The position numbers and the translations under genes are program-made. Of a stretch of DNA of 64,000 nucleotides, positions 18,148 through 26,514 are shown in pieces (position 1 is the stretch's first letter; every line of letters begins with the position of its first letter). The DNA comes from CABZJG01 sp902512685 (GTDB lineage Bacteria; Pseudomonadota; Alphaproteobacteria; Rhodobacterales; Rhodobacteraceae), in assembly GCA_051201605.1 (NCBI GenBank), contig CP179201.1, forward strand, positions 310,001-374,000, given 5' to 3'. The notes beneath the pieces are model-generated. The model was not told where the DNA came from. It saw only the letters and a list, made by a program, of their open reading frames with translations, and ran no database searches.

Positions 18148-19890
18148 ATGCCCGAAGGTGCACAGCTGATTTTTGAGGGTCAAGACACGCTCTATGAAGA
18201 TTATGATAAGGCTCTTGAAGAGCTGGATGAAGCCAAGGACAAATGGGCCCGCTTGCCCCCGGCAGAACGTATCACATTGCTGTCGGGGATGAAGGACGGC
18301 ATTATGAAAGTTGCCAAAGACTGGGTGGAAATCGCAGCGCGCAAAAAAGGTCTAATCCCCGGCACGGCCATTGCGGGCGAAGAATGGATCGCCGGGCCTT
18401 ATGCCACGATAGCCGGGGTCAATGCTTTGATGAGCACGCTTGAGCAGATGGATGGAAAGACGTTCATTGGTCATCTGCAAACGCGTGAGCTTGCCACGGG
18501 TCAAATCGGTGTTCGCGTCCTTCCTCATACGATCTGGGATCATCTGCTGCTAAGCGGTGTCTCGGCAGAGGTCTGGATGCAAAAAGAAGTCAAGGCTACC
18601 ACCCTAAAAGAACATGCTGCCTTGGCTTATGATGTGCCGGTGAATGAGCGCGTTGGCAAGGTCGCACTGGTTCTGGGGGCTGGGAATGTTGCGGCCATTA
18701 CGCCACTTGATGTTCTACAAAAACTGATCCTTGAGGATCAGGTTGTTATTCTAAAGATGAACCCGATCAATGATTATCTGACAGATTATTTCAAGATCGC
18801 CATGAAACCTTTTATCGACGGGGGCTTTTTGCGGATCGTCAAGGGGGATAGCAAAGGCGGCGCATACCTTTGTGAACATCCCATCGTGGAAGATCTGCAT
18901 ATTACGGGATCGAATGCCACGCATGATGCCATCGTTTGGGGTGCGGGCGAAGAAGGGATTGCCAATAAAAAAGCCGGCACCCCAAAAAACACCAAGCGTA
19001 TCACATCCGAGTTGGGCTCGATTAGCCCAACCATCGTTGTGCCGGGTCCGTGGAGCGCCGCTGACATCCGGCATCAGGCAGAAAACATTGCTACTATAAA
19101 ACTGCATAATTCAGGCCATAATTGCGTTGCCACGCAAGCACTGATTATGCCTAAGGGCTGGGATAAAGGCGTAGCGCTCTTGGATGAACTTAAAAAGGTT
19201 ATCAGCACATCGACGCGCCCCACATGGTATCCTGGTGCCCTTGAGCGCCTGGAAAGCTATGCCAAACATGGGGGAAAGGTTGAAAAAATTGCGCGAGGCG
19301 ACACGGCAGCGCCTATGGTCATTGGCGAGATTGGTGAAGACAGCTACAATCGGTCTTGCGAGGTTTTCGGCCCAGCCCTTGGGATCAAAGAACTGGATGG
19401 ATCAGACATCGAAGCTTATCTGATTGCAGCGGTAGGCTATGCCAATACTGAACTTTGCGGCACGCTTGGTGCAAATATCCTGATCCACCCCAAAACCATT
19501 CGCCAGATTGGCAAGAAACGGTTCGAGGAAATTCTTGGCGATTTAAAATATGGCACCATCGGTATAAATGGCTGGTGTGCTCTTGGATTTTTGATCACGA
19601 ACTGCCCTTGGGGCGCCTATCCCGGAAGTACGCTTGAAGATGTCGGTTCTGGCATTGGCACGGTACATAACGCTTTCATGCTGGAAAAAACCGAGAAAGT
19701 GGTTGTGAAAGCCCCATGGCGTCCTTTCCCCCGGGGGCTTTTGTCTGGGCAGTTCACCCTATTGCCGCGCCCCCCTTTCTTCATCACCAACAAACGTCAA
19801 CATAAGATCGGTGAGGCACTGACCAAGTTCCAATACAAGCCAAGCTGGTTCAAAATACCAAAAATATTCTTCCACGCTTTGCTGGGCTAG
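18148..19890 (+). CDS. Aldehyde dehydrogenase family protein
   Basis: 580 residues, longer than the typical 480-500 because of N- and C-terminal extensions. Catalytic Cys326 lies in 'HNSGHNCVATQ' and the general base Glu288 in 'TSELGSISPTIVV'; 'GAGNVAAITPLDVLQKL' lies near the cofactor fold. The C-terminus from about residue 520 is proline- and basic-rich ('RPFPRGLLSGQFTLLPRPPFF') and may touch the membrane. AAAGGA precedes the ATG. It sits 32 bases behind the GMC enzyme, and probably oxidises that enzyme's aldehyde product with NAD(P)+. Substrate is unknown; the unusual length places it in a poorly described subfamily. Confidence 0.87.
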   Translation: MPEGAQLIFEGQDTLYEDYDKALEELDEAKDKWARLPPAERITLLSGMKDGIMKVAKDWVEIAARKKGLIPGTAIAGEEWIAGPYATIAGVNALMSTLEQMDGKTFIGHLQTRELATGQIGVRVLPHTIWDHLLLSGVSAEVWMQKEVKATTLKEHAALAYDVPVNERVGKVALVLGAGNVAAITPLDVLQKLILEDQVVILKMNPINDYLTDYFKIAMKPFIDGGFLRIVKGDSKGGAYLCEHPIVEDLHITGSNATHDAIVWGAGEEGIANKKAGTPKNTKRITSELGSISPTIVVPGPWSAADIRHQAENIATIKLHNSGHNCVATQALIMPKGWDKGVALLDELKKVISTSTRPTWYPGALERLESYAKHGGKVEKIARGDTAAPMVIGEIGEDSYNRSCEVFGPALGIKELDGSDIEAYLIAAVGYANTELCGTLGANILIHPKTIRQIGKKRFEEILGDLKYGTIGINGWCALGFLITNCPWGAYPGSTLEDVGSGIGTVHNAFMLEKTEKVVVKAPWRPFPRGLLSGQFTLLPRPPFFITNKRQHKIGEALTKFQYKPSWFKIPKIFFHALLG

Positions 19891-20448
19891 GGTTGGTCAA
19901 GAGTGCTTTTCGTAGTCACATGGGTGTGCGTCTTATGTGGCCCATTGATGGTCACTAACCAGTGGCAGGGTTTTACAAGGCGCACTGAGCAACCAAAAGT
20001 TGCATGCTTGGACGTTCCATCCACCCCTTGCCTGTATCAGAGCACTCATTTTTTTTGGGCCAAAGTTTTTTGGCAAAACAACGCCACTTCTTTGAATTTC
20101 CACCTTTAGCCTGAAATTTGAAAAAAAGTAAGTTACTCTTAGGGCAGCCTGTAGGGATATATTTTTATCCCAAGAACTGAAATTAATAAATAATTTCAGG
20201 GCCCTAAGTTTCCATGCAGTTTGATAATCTCAAATATTGCCCGATAGTGGTGTCTCAAACCAAGACGAAAGTGTTGGACACCCAAAGGCACTAGGGGCGG
20301 TAAATTTATGAAGTGTTCCACCCCGTCTAGATGATTAGATCATCCTACAAACGCGTTACATTCGGAAATATCTCAATTTTCAATTGTCAGATGCTAACAG
20401 GTACTTTAGGTTTCGCATGTCCACTGAGGATAAGAGGCAGCAAGTGCA
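19891..20448 (+). other. Non-coding interval between aldehyde dehydrogenase and MORN gene
   Basis: 558 bases. A 68-codon frame at 19903-20109 has no ribosome site and no recognisable product. The middle holds the three-way-junction fold described separately (20138-20208). Further on, GGTGTC (20249-20254) and GACACC (20277-20282) form an inverted repeat in a patch that looks like an insertion-sequence end, but no partner end or transposase remains. Bases 20400-20448 give GAGGCAGCA before the MORN start. Confidence 0.55.
20138..20208 (+). ncRNA. Candidate structured element: three-way junction fold
   Basis: CTTAGGGC (20138-20145) pairs perfectly with GCCCTAAG (20201-20208). Between them lie two more perfect hairpins: GGGATA (20154-20159) with TATCCC (20166-20171), and CTGAAATTA (20177-20185) with TAATTTCAG (20191-20199) around a five-base loop. 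All 23 pairs are Watson-Crick. The element lies 247 bases after the aldehyde dehydrogenase stop and about 240 before the MORN gene. It could be a small RNA, a leader, or a mobile-element end. No known riboswitch class is recognised. Confidence 0.5.
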
Positions 20449-21873
20449 ATGAAAAATAAACTGATCATTTCTGGTGTCATGATCTTACTACTCGCAACAT
20501 CTGGAGTCGCGCTGGCACAGACCGCTGGGGTAGTGACAAAGCAATATGACGACGGCGGTACTTACGAAGGGACCTTTAAAAACGGTCTGCAACACGGCAA
20601 GGGAACCTACAGCCTGCCTAACGGGTACAAATACATCGGCGAATGGGTTGAAGGCGAGATACGCGGTCAGGGTATTGCAGAGTTTCCCAATGGGTCGATT
20701 TATGAGGGAAGTTTTATCAAAGGCAAACCCGAGGGTTTGGGAAAAATTACTTTTTCAGACGAAGGCACCTACGAGGGCACCTGGCAGGACGGGAAAATCA
20801 CCGGTCAGGGGGTTGCGACCTATGCCAATGGCACGCGCTATGAGGGCGGTTTTTTAAATGCGATGCACAACGGGCTTGGGACTATGTCAAATCCGGAAGG
20901 CTATATCTATAACGGCGACTGGGTAAACGGCGTCAAAGAGGGCGATGCCAAGGTAACCTATCCCGATGGCGCCATCTACAAAGGCAGCATCGTGCGCGGT
21001 GCCCGTGAAGGCCGCGGTGTTTTGGAAATGCCGGAAGGCTTGGTCTTTGACGGGCTTTGGAAAGATGGGGAAATCAACGGATCAGGCAAATTGATCCAAC
21101 CCAACGGGGATGTCTACGAAGGCATGCTTGCAAATGGGCGTCGGCAGGGCCGGGGTCGGGTGACCTATTCCAACGGCGATATATACGACGGCAATTTTGA
21201 AAATGATCAACGTCACGGCAAGGGAAGCTTTATCGGCTCGGACGGGTATGAGTACACAGGAAACTGGGAAAGTGGCCAAATCCAAGGTCAGGGCCGGGTT
21301 ATTTACCCTGATGGATCCGTCTACACCGGCGCCTTTGGCAACGGGCTTGCCGAGGGTGAGGGCAAAATAACCTATCCTGATGGTTCAAGCTATCAAGGGG
21401 CGTGGGTTGCCGGGGTGATTGAAGGCGAAGGGCTGGCTATTTATCCCAATGGCATCACTTACAAAGGCGGGTTCAAAGGGGCGCGCAACCATGGTTACGG
21501 CGTCATGCGCTACAACGATGGCTACATTTACGAAGGCAACTGGCAGGACGGTATGCGCAATGGCCAAGGCAAAGCCACATTTGCCGACGGAATGGTTTAT
21601 GAAGGTGACTATTTGGCTGGTAGGCGCCATGGCAAAGGAAAAATCCAACTGCCTGATGGATTTGTTTATCAAGGCGATTGGGAAAACGGTGAAATCACAG
21701 GACAGGGTATTGCCACCTATGCCAACGGCGACATCTACGAGGGCACCTTTGTGAAGGGCAAACGTCAGGGACAAGGCACGATTAAATTTGCCAGTGGAGA
21801 AGAGGCCACCGGAAGCTGGAAAGACGGCGCATTAGTCTCAACCGATCAAGATGGCGTTGTCAAAGACGAATAG
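20449..21873 (+). CDS. Exported MORN-repeat protein (18 full repeats)
   Basis: 474 residues. The N-terminus MKNKLIISGVMILLLATSGVALAQ is a signal peptide with likely cleavage after ALA or AQ. From residue 39 the rest is MORN repeats of exactly 23 residues without a single indel: 18 complete copies plus a 22-residue partial one. Core pattern is YxGxW/F-x6-GxGxxxxxxG. Positions with W (copies 2, 4, 6, 8, then 11, 13, 15, 17 and 19) alternate with F/I/L/Y copies, so the ancestral unit was a 46-residue pair, with one extra copy around 9-10. MORN proteins form extended beta-hairpin ladders that bind lipids or proteins; a periplasmic or surface scaffold is likely. No enzymatic domain is attached. 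Function unknown. Confidence 0.9.
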   Translation: MKNKLIISGVMILLLATSGVALAQTAGVVTKQYDDGGTYEGTFKNGLQHGKGTYSLPNGYKYIGEWVEGEIRGQGIAEFPNGSIYEGSFIKGKPEGLGKITFSDEGTYEGTWQDGKITGQGVATYANGTRYEGGFLNAMHNGLGTMSNPEGYIYNGDWVNGVKEGDAKVTYPDGAIYKGSIVRGAREGRGVLEMPEGLVFDGLWKDGEINGSGKLIQPNGDVYEGMLANGRRQGRGRVTYSNGDIYDGNFENDQRHGKGSFIGSDGYEYTGNWESGQIQGQGRVIYPDGSVYTGAFGNGLAEGEGKITYPDGSSYQGAWVAGVIEGEGLAIYPNGITYKGGFKGARNHGYGVMRYNDGYIYEGNWQDGMRNGQGKATFADGMVYEGDYLAGRRHGKGKIQLPDGFVYQGDWENGEITGQGIATYANGDIYEGTFVKGKRQGQGTIKFASGEEATGSWKDGALVSTDQDGVVKDE

Positions 21874-21877
21874 CCCT

Positions 21878-22546
21878 TTACCAAGGGATATTTTTGCCAG
21901 ACCAATCAAAAAATTGACCGCTGTCACCGGCGGTCAAACCACCCAGCACCTGCAATAGGTTTGCGGCGGCCTCCTGAGGGTCAACTGCGGGATGACGTCC
22001 AAGGTATTTACGGGTGAAATTTGTCCGCACTGTGCCGGGATGCAGCGCGATGCACACCGCCTGTGGATGTGTTCGTGCAAGTTCAATTGCGCTGCTGCGA
22101 ATAATCTGGTTCAGGGCCGCTTTCGCGCTGCGATAGGAATACCATCCCCCAAGCCGGTTATCGCCGATCGACCCCACACGGGCAGACAGGGCGACCACTA
22201 AACTGCGCCTGTCTTTGACCAGAAACCGCCGGGTATGCTTTAGCACCAATGCCGGTCCAATGGTATTGACTTTGAACTGATCTATCATCGCTTCTGGCGT
22301 TAATTGTGAAAGCGATTTCTCGGGCTGAGCGCCATTTATGTCCAAAGCGCCGCTGGCAATGATAACCGCGTCAAAGCTTTGGGGTTCCAATGCGGCGCAT
22401 GCATCTATCACGCTGTCCTCACTGGTGATATCAAGTCCGTCGGTAGAGCGCGATAGTGCGGTGACGCTTGTCCCTCGGTTCCAAAGCGCGCTTTGCAAAG
22501 CGCTGCCAATGCCGCCACTATGTCCAATAAGTAAAACATTTTCCAT
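21878..22546 (-). CDS. Short-chain dehydrogenase/reductase
   Basis: 222 residues. 'VLLIGHSGGIGSAL' is the SDR cofactor-binding loop, 'IIASGAL' is the NAG-like motif after beta-4, and 'YSYRSAK' carries the catalytic Tyr and Lys; the catalytic Ser lies in 'VALSARVGS'. 'LHPGTVRTNFTRKYL' is the substrate-loop PG motif. The gene is convergent with the MORN gene, with only four bases between the stops, and divergent from hisS. It is shorter than classical 250-residue SDRs and resembles the CsgA/YkvO-like group of unknown substrate. A CCCTT/AAGGG hairpin (21874-21887) straddles the convergent ends but lacks a T-run. Confidence 0.88.
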   Translation of the reverse strand: MENVLLIGHSGGIGSALQSALWNRGTSVTALSRSTDGLDITSEDSVIDACAALEPQSFDAVIIASGALDINGAQPEKSLSQLTPEAMIDQFKVNTIGPALVLKHTRRFLVKDRRSLVVALSARVGSIGDNRLGGWYSYRSAKAALNQIIRSSAIELARTHPQAVCIALHPGTVRTNFTRKYLGRHPAVDPQEAAANLLQVLGGLTAGDSGQFFDWSGKNIPW

Positions 22547-22669
22547 AAAGCGCCACTTAGCGGCGATTGGCGCACAATCAAGAAGTTTGATTTCTTCTCA
22601 TCGCATTGCTTGCTCATTTTGGCTTGCTCGGCTACACCGCCTTCAGGCTTTCACCTTAGGAAAGACGTC

Positions 22670-24145
22670 ATGGCCAAAGATAAAAAAACTCCCCGCCCAA
22701 AGGCGCAGACCCCGAAAGGGTTTCGCGACTATTTTGGTGCAGAAGTGTCCCAGCGGACAAAAATGCTAGAAGATATTGCGGGGGTTTATCATCATTACGG
22801 CTTTGAAGCTTTGGAAAGCAGTGCGGTGGAAACCGTCGAAGCGCTGGGCAAGTTTCTACCCGATGTTGACCGGCCAAACGAGGGCGTGTTTGCCTGGCAG
22901 GAAGAGGATGCCGACTGGCTGGCGCTGCGCTATGATCTAACGGCGCCGCTGGCACGGGTTTATGCACAGTACCGTAATGATTTGCCAACGCCCTATCGGC
23001 GTTATGCGATGGGGCCCGTTTGGCGCAACGAAAAACCCGGGCCTGGACGGTACCGGCAGTTTTACCAATGTGACGCCGATACTGTGGGCGCAGCAAGCGT
23101 GGCCGCCGACGCGGAAATTTGCGCGATGCTGTCCGATACGCTTGAAGCGGTTGGCATACCGCGCGGTGATTACATTGTCCGGATCAACAACCGCAAGGTT
23201 CTGAACGGGGTGCTGGAAACAATGGGCGTTTCAGAGGTTACCGAGCGTGATGCCGTTTTGCGCACCATTGATAAGTTTGACAAAGTTGGTGCGGCTGGCG
23301 TGTCGCAATTGCTTGGCAAAGGCCGGCTCGACAGCTCGGGCGCCTATATTGACGGAGTTGGGCTGAGTGAGGGCCAAATCGCCCCTGTAATGGCCTTTTT
23401 GACCTCAAAAGCCGCCACAGCCGCGGCAACCTTAGCCAATTTGCGCGGCGCTATCGGGGCCTCTGATATTGGCGCCGAAGGGGTTGCTGAGCTTGAAACA
23501 ATTGCCGAATTGGTTTCGGCCGGGGGGTATGGCGCCGACCGCATAGATATTGATCCTTCGGTGGTGCGCGGCTTGGGCTATTATACCGGTCCGGTGTTCG
23601 AGGCAGAGCTAACCTTTGAAATTCTTGATGAGAAAGGCCGCAAACGCCAGTTTGGGTCCGTGGCAGGCGGCGGCCGATATGATGATTTGGTCAAACGGTT
23701 TACTGGTCAGGCGGTACCGGCCACAGGGATATCCATCGGTGTCGACCGATTATTGGCGGCCCTGCGCGAAAAAGGCCGGATAGATGCCACGCCGGCGGGT
23801 CCGGTTGTGGTCACGGTCATGGACCGTGACCGGATGGCCGATTATCAAGCTATGGTATCCGAGTTGCGCTCTGCCGGTATCCGCGCCGAGGTGTATTTGG
23901 GCAACCCGAAAAACTTCGGTAACCAGTTGAAATATGCCGATAAGCGCAATGCCCCCGTTGCGGTGATTGAGGGCGGCGACGAAAAAGAAGCAGGACAGGT
24001 TCAGCTTAAGGACCTAATCCTTGGCGCGCAGATTGCCCAGAACGCCACGCTAGAAGAATGGAAAGCCCGGCCAAGCCAGTTTACAGTGGGCCGCGACCAA
24101 CTGGTCGCCAAGGTGCGTGAAATTCTGGACACCCAGAAAAAATGA
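22670..24145 (+). CDS. hisS: Histidine--tRNA ligase
   Basis: 491 residues. Class II aminoacyl-tRNA synthetase: 'TPKGFRDYFG' N-terminus, motif 2 'GPVWRNEKPGPGRYRQFYQCDADTVG', histidine loops 'VVRGLGYYTG' and 'VAGGGRYDDLVKRF', and motif 3 'ATGISIGVDRLLAAL', followed by the C-terminal anticodon-binding domain from about residue 390. The start at ATG 22670 follows AGGAAAG; an upstream in-frame start at 22610 has no ribosome site and lies in the divergent promoter region. It overlaps hisZ by ATGA, an arrangement common in this group that couples tRNA charging with the histidine pathway genes. Confidence 0.96.
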   Translation: MAKDKKTPRPKAQTPKGFRDYFGAEVSQRTKMLEDIAGVYHHYGFEALESSAVETVEALGKFLPDVDRPNEGVFAWQEEDADWLALRYDLTAPLARVYAQYRNDLPTPYRRYAMGPVWRNEKPGPGRYRQFYQCDADTVGAASVAADAEICAMLSDTLEAVGIPRGDYIVRINNRKVLNGVLETMGVSEVTERDAVLRTIDKFDKVGAAGVSQLLGKGRLDSSGAYIDGVGLSEGQIAPVMAFLTSKAATAAATLANLRGAIGASDIGAEGVAELETIAELVSAGGYGADRIDIDPSVVRGLGYYTGPVFEAELTFEILDEKGRKRQFGSVAGGGRYDDLVKRFTGQAVPATGISIGVDRLLAALREKGRIDATPAGPVVVTVMDRDRMADYQAMVSELRSAGIRAEVYLGNPKNFGNQLKYADKRNAPVAVIEGGDEKEAGQVQLKDLILGAQIAQNATLEEWKARPSQFTVGRDQLVAKVREILDTQKK

Positions 24146-25227
24146 CGCAGGCTGCCGACATACGGGCTGAGGCAAAACGCATTCAAGATGTCTTTGTCGC
24201 AGCCGATGCCGTGCCTTTAGAGACAGAAGTTCTACAGCCTGCGGACACGCTTTTGGATCTTTATGGCGAAGATATACGTGCCCGCGCCTATGTGACCCAA
24301 GATCCGCTGCGCGGTGAGCGTATGTTGCGCCCTGATTTTACTGTTCCGGTCGTGCAAATGCACATGGCCCATGGGGCAGAGCCCGCACGCTACACCTATT
24401 CAGGTGAGGTTTTTCGCCGCCAAGAAAGCGATCTGTTGCGGGCGAATGAGTATATTCAGGTCGGGTATGAGCTTTTTGAACGTGATACCCCGGCGGCTTC
24501 GGATGCTGAGGTTTTTGCCCTGATACGGGACGCATTGGGCGATGCCCCGGTGCAGCCTGCCACAGGCGATATCGGTATTTTGATGGCGGCTGTCGCCGGC
24601 CTGCGCACCACCGAGGCGCGCAAGGCAGCGCTGCTGCGCCATATTTGGCGGCCGCGCCGGTTTCGGGCGCTTTTAGACCGGTTTTCTGGCCGGTTTGGGG
24701 CTCCAGAGGCGCGCAGCGCATTGCTGGGCTCGGACGATCCGATGGCCTTGGCGGGGCCCCAAATCGGATTGCGATCACCCGATGAGGTTAGCGCGCGCAT
24801 CCGAACCCTGCGTGAGGATGCAGCCGGGCCACCCATTTCCAACACTGAAGTAAGCCTTTTGTCCGCGCTGCTTGCCGTTCGGGCAACCTGCACCGTTGCC
24901 CTAAAGCAGCTGCGCGATATTGCGGGGAATATGCCGGCAATATGCTTGGCTCTTGATGGGTTTGAAGCGCGGCTTGCTGCGTTAGAGGCCAAAGGTGTGA
25001 ATGTTGAAACTCTGGATTTCGAAGCCAGTTACGGCCGAACTTCTATGGAATATTACGATGGGTTTGTGTTTGGATTTCACGCCAAGGACCGGACCGATTT
25101 GCCCCCTGTTGCCACCGGCGGACGGTATGATGCGCTCACGCGGCAGTTGGGGCAGGGGGCGACTATTCCAGCTGTGGGCGGGGTGATCCGGCCTGATGTG
25201 GTTTTGCAGCTCAAAGGTGATGCATGA
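24142..25227 (+). CDS. hisZ: ATP phosphoribosyltransferase regulatory subunit
   Basis: 361 residues, a HisRS-like paralogue without the anticodon-binding domain. 'PLRGERMLRPDFTVPVVQMHM' and 'YSGEVFRRQE' are class II synthetase-like motifs, and 'GFVFGFHAKDRTDLPPVATGGRYDALTRQLG' (in two parts) matches the HisZ C-terminus. HisZ assembles with short-form HisG and makes the enzyme sensitive to histidine feedback. It overlaps hisS and hisG by ATGA at both ends, which fits stoichiometric production with HisG. Confidence 0.95.
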   Translation: MTQAADIRAEAKRIQDVFVAADAVPLETEVLQPADTLLDLYGEDIRARAYVTQDPLRGERMLRPDFTVPVVQMHMAHGAEPARYTYSGEVFRRQESDLLRANEYIQVGYELFERDTPAASDAEVFALIRDALGDAPVQPATGDIGILMAAVAGLRTTEARKAALLRHIWRPRRFRALLDRFSGRFGAPEARSALLGSDDPMALAGPQIGLRSPDEVSARIRTLREDAAGPPISNTEVSLLSALLAVRATCTVALKQLRDIAGNMPAICLALDGFEARLAALEAKGVNVETLDFEASYGRTSMEYYDGFVFGFHAKDRTDLPPVATGGRYDALTRQLGQGATIPAVGGVIRPDVVLQLKGDA

Positions 25228-25919
25228 CAATCAAACTGGGTATACCCTCCAAAGGCCGGTTGATGGAGAAGACCTTTGCTTGGTTTGACGCGCGCGGGGT
25301 CAAACTTATCCGAACAGGGGCTGAAAGAGAATATGCCGCCGCCGCTGAAGGGTTTGCGCGCTTGAGCCTTGTGCTTTTGTCCGCCTCGGAAATTCCGCGT
25401 GAGCTGGCGGCTGGACGGATTCACCTTGGGGTGACCGGTACCGATTTGGTGCAGGAAAAACTGCCCAATTGGCAACAGCAGGTGGACCCTCTTGCAGAAA
25501 TGGGCTTTGGGCACGCCGATTTGATTATTGCAGTGCCAAGCTGTTGGGTAGATGTGGACACTTTGGATGACCTTGATGCTGCGGCAGCGGCATTTCGTAA
25601 AAACCACGGTTTTCGTTTGCGGATTGCCACCAAATATCACCGGCTTGTACGTGAGTTTTTGCGTGATGCCGGCGTGGCAGACTATCAAATTGTTGACAGT
25701 CAGGGCGCCACCGAAGGTACGGTCAAGAACCAAACAGCAGAAGCGATTGCAGATATTACGTCAAGCGGTGATACGTTGCGCGCCAACCATCTCAAAGTGT
25801 TGAGCGACGGTTTGGTGCTTAAATCCCAAGCCACGCTGTTTGCAGTAAAAAACAGTGAACTGGATCAACACACCAAATCCGTTCTGCAAAGCATTTTGTC
25901 CAAGCTTGCCGTCAATTAG
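25224..25919 (+). CDS. hisG: ATP phosphoribosyltransferase, short catalytic subunit
   Basis: 231 residues, the HisZ-dependent short form without the C-terminal regulatory domain. 'IKLGIPSKGRLMEKT' at the N-terminus, 'RIHLGVTGTDLVQE' and the phosphoribosyl-binding 'DSQGATEGTVKNQ' identify it. It condenses ATP with PRPP, the first step of histidine synthesis. The gene is the last of the hisS-hisZ-hisG overlap series and is convergent with a DUF1489 gene 40 bases away; no strong terminator is seen in the gap. Confidence 0.95.
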   Translation: MTIKLGIPSKGRLMEKTFAWFDARGVKLIRTGAEREYAAAAEGFARLSLVLLSASEIPRELAAGRIHLGVTGTDLVQEKLPNWQQQVDPLAEMGFGHADLIIAVPSCWVDVDTLDDLDAAAAAFRKNHGFRLRIATKYHRLVREFLRDAGVADYQIVDSQGATEGTVKNQTAEAIADITSSGDTLRANHLKVLSDGLVLKSQATLFAVKNSELDQHTKSVLQSILSKLAVN

Positions 25920-25959
25920 ACCCGTAAAATCATAGCGTGTCTTTGGCCAAGCACTTGGT

Positions 25960-26391
25960 TTACACGACACCAATATCGGCAAGCGCGTTTGCCAATTCAG
26001 GCGGCAGTTGGTCTTCATTTTCCCGTTGTGCGGCCAGATCAATTGGGGCATCGGACACTGGCAGGTAACGCCAACCCTGAAAGGGGCGCTTTTTGGCGGA
26101 AGTGGTGCGAATGATCTGCGGATCAAGCACGATCGCGCAGCGCCGAATTCCATCTGACCCGATCACCTCATCTAGCCGCAAAATACGCTGGCGGCACTGT
26201 AGGAACCCTTTGATGACCCAGAAAATCGAGCCGCCATTCAGCAAAGCCTGCTCGCGCTTGGGCCACATGCGTGTGATATGCCGCGGCAGCTCATCATCGG
26301 TTTGGGCTCTGCGGGTGGTTTGCCACTCACTCATATCTTCGACGGTCTCGCTACCGACACTTAATTTTACCAGATGAATACAGTCGGTCAT
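25960..26391 (-). CDS. DUF1489 family protein
   Basis: 143 residues matching what I know of DUF1489, a small cytosolic family widespread in Alphaproteobacteria. Typical parts are 'HLVKLSVGSETVEDMSEWQ', 'HITRMWPKREQALLNGGSIFWVIKG', 'RQRILRLDEV', 'GIRRCAIVLDP' and 'PFQGWRYL'. It is highly conserved but has no known function. It is convergent with hisG and divergent from nrdJ. The pattern of conserved tryptophans and arginines suggests nucleic-acid or nucleotide contact, which is only a guess. Confidence 0.9.
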   Translation of the reverse strand: MTDCIHLVKLSVGSETVEDMSEWQTTRRAQTDDELPRHITRMWPKREQALLNGGSIFWVIKGFLQCRQRILRLDEVIGSDGIRRCAIVLDPQIIRTTSAKKRPFQGWRYLPVSDAPIDLAAQRENEDQLPPELANALADIGVV

Positions 26392-26514
26392 ACGCGCCCC
26401 CTCGCATGCTCAATCTAGCTGGAATTATATTTTTGGCAAGTTGACCTAGGGGATCTAAAACCCTAAAGTCTATAGCCTGCCTAGCTGCAACCAACGATGA
26501 TATATGGAGCCCCC

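Noticed and set aside
19903..20109. 68-residue protein-coding frame
   Set aside because: No ribosome site, no known motif and odd composition; it lies in a region with structured non-coding DNA.
20249..20282. Insertion sequence end
   Set aside because: An inverted GGTGTC/GACACC pair is too short, and no transposase or second end is present.
20560..21800. CRISPR-like or tandem DNA repeats of 69 bases
   Set aside because: The period is the DNA behind the 23-residue MORN repeats; the bases vary at synonymous positions and there are no spacers.
26392..26514. Cobalamin riboswitch or NrdR box before nrdJ
   Set aside because: I looked for the B12-box and for ACACAATATATTGTGT-like palindromes; neither is visible in the 120 bases.
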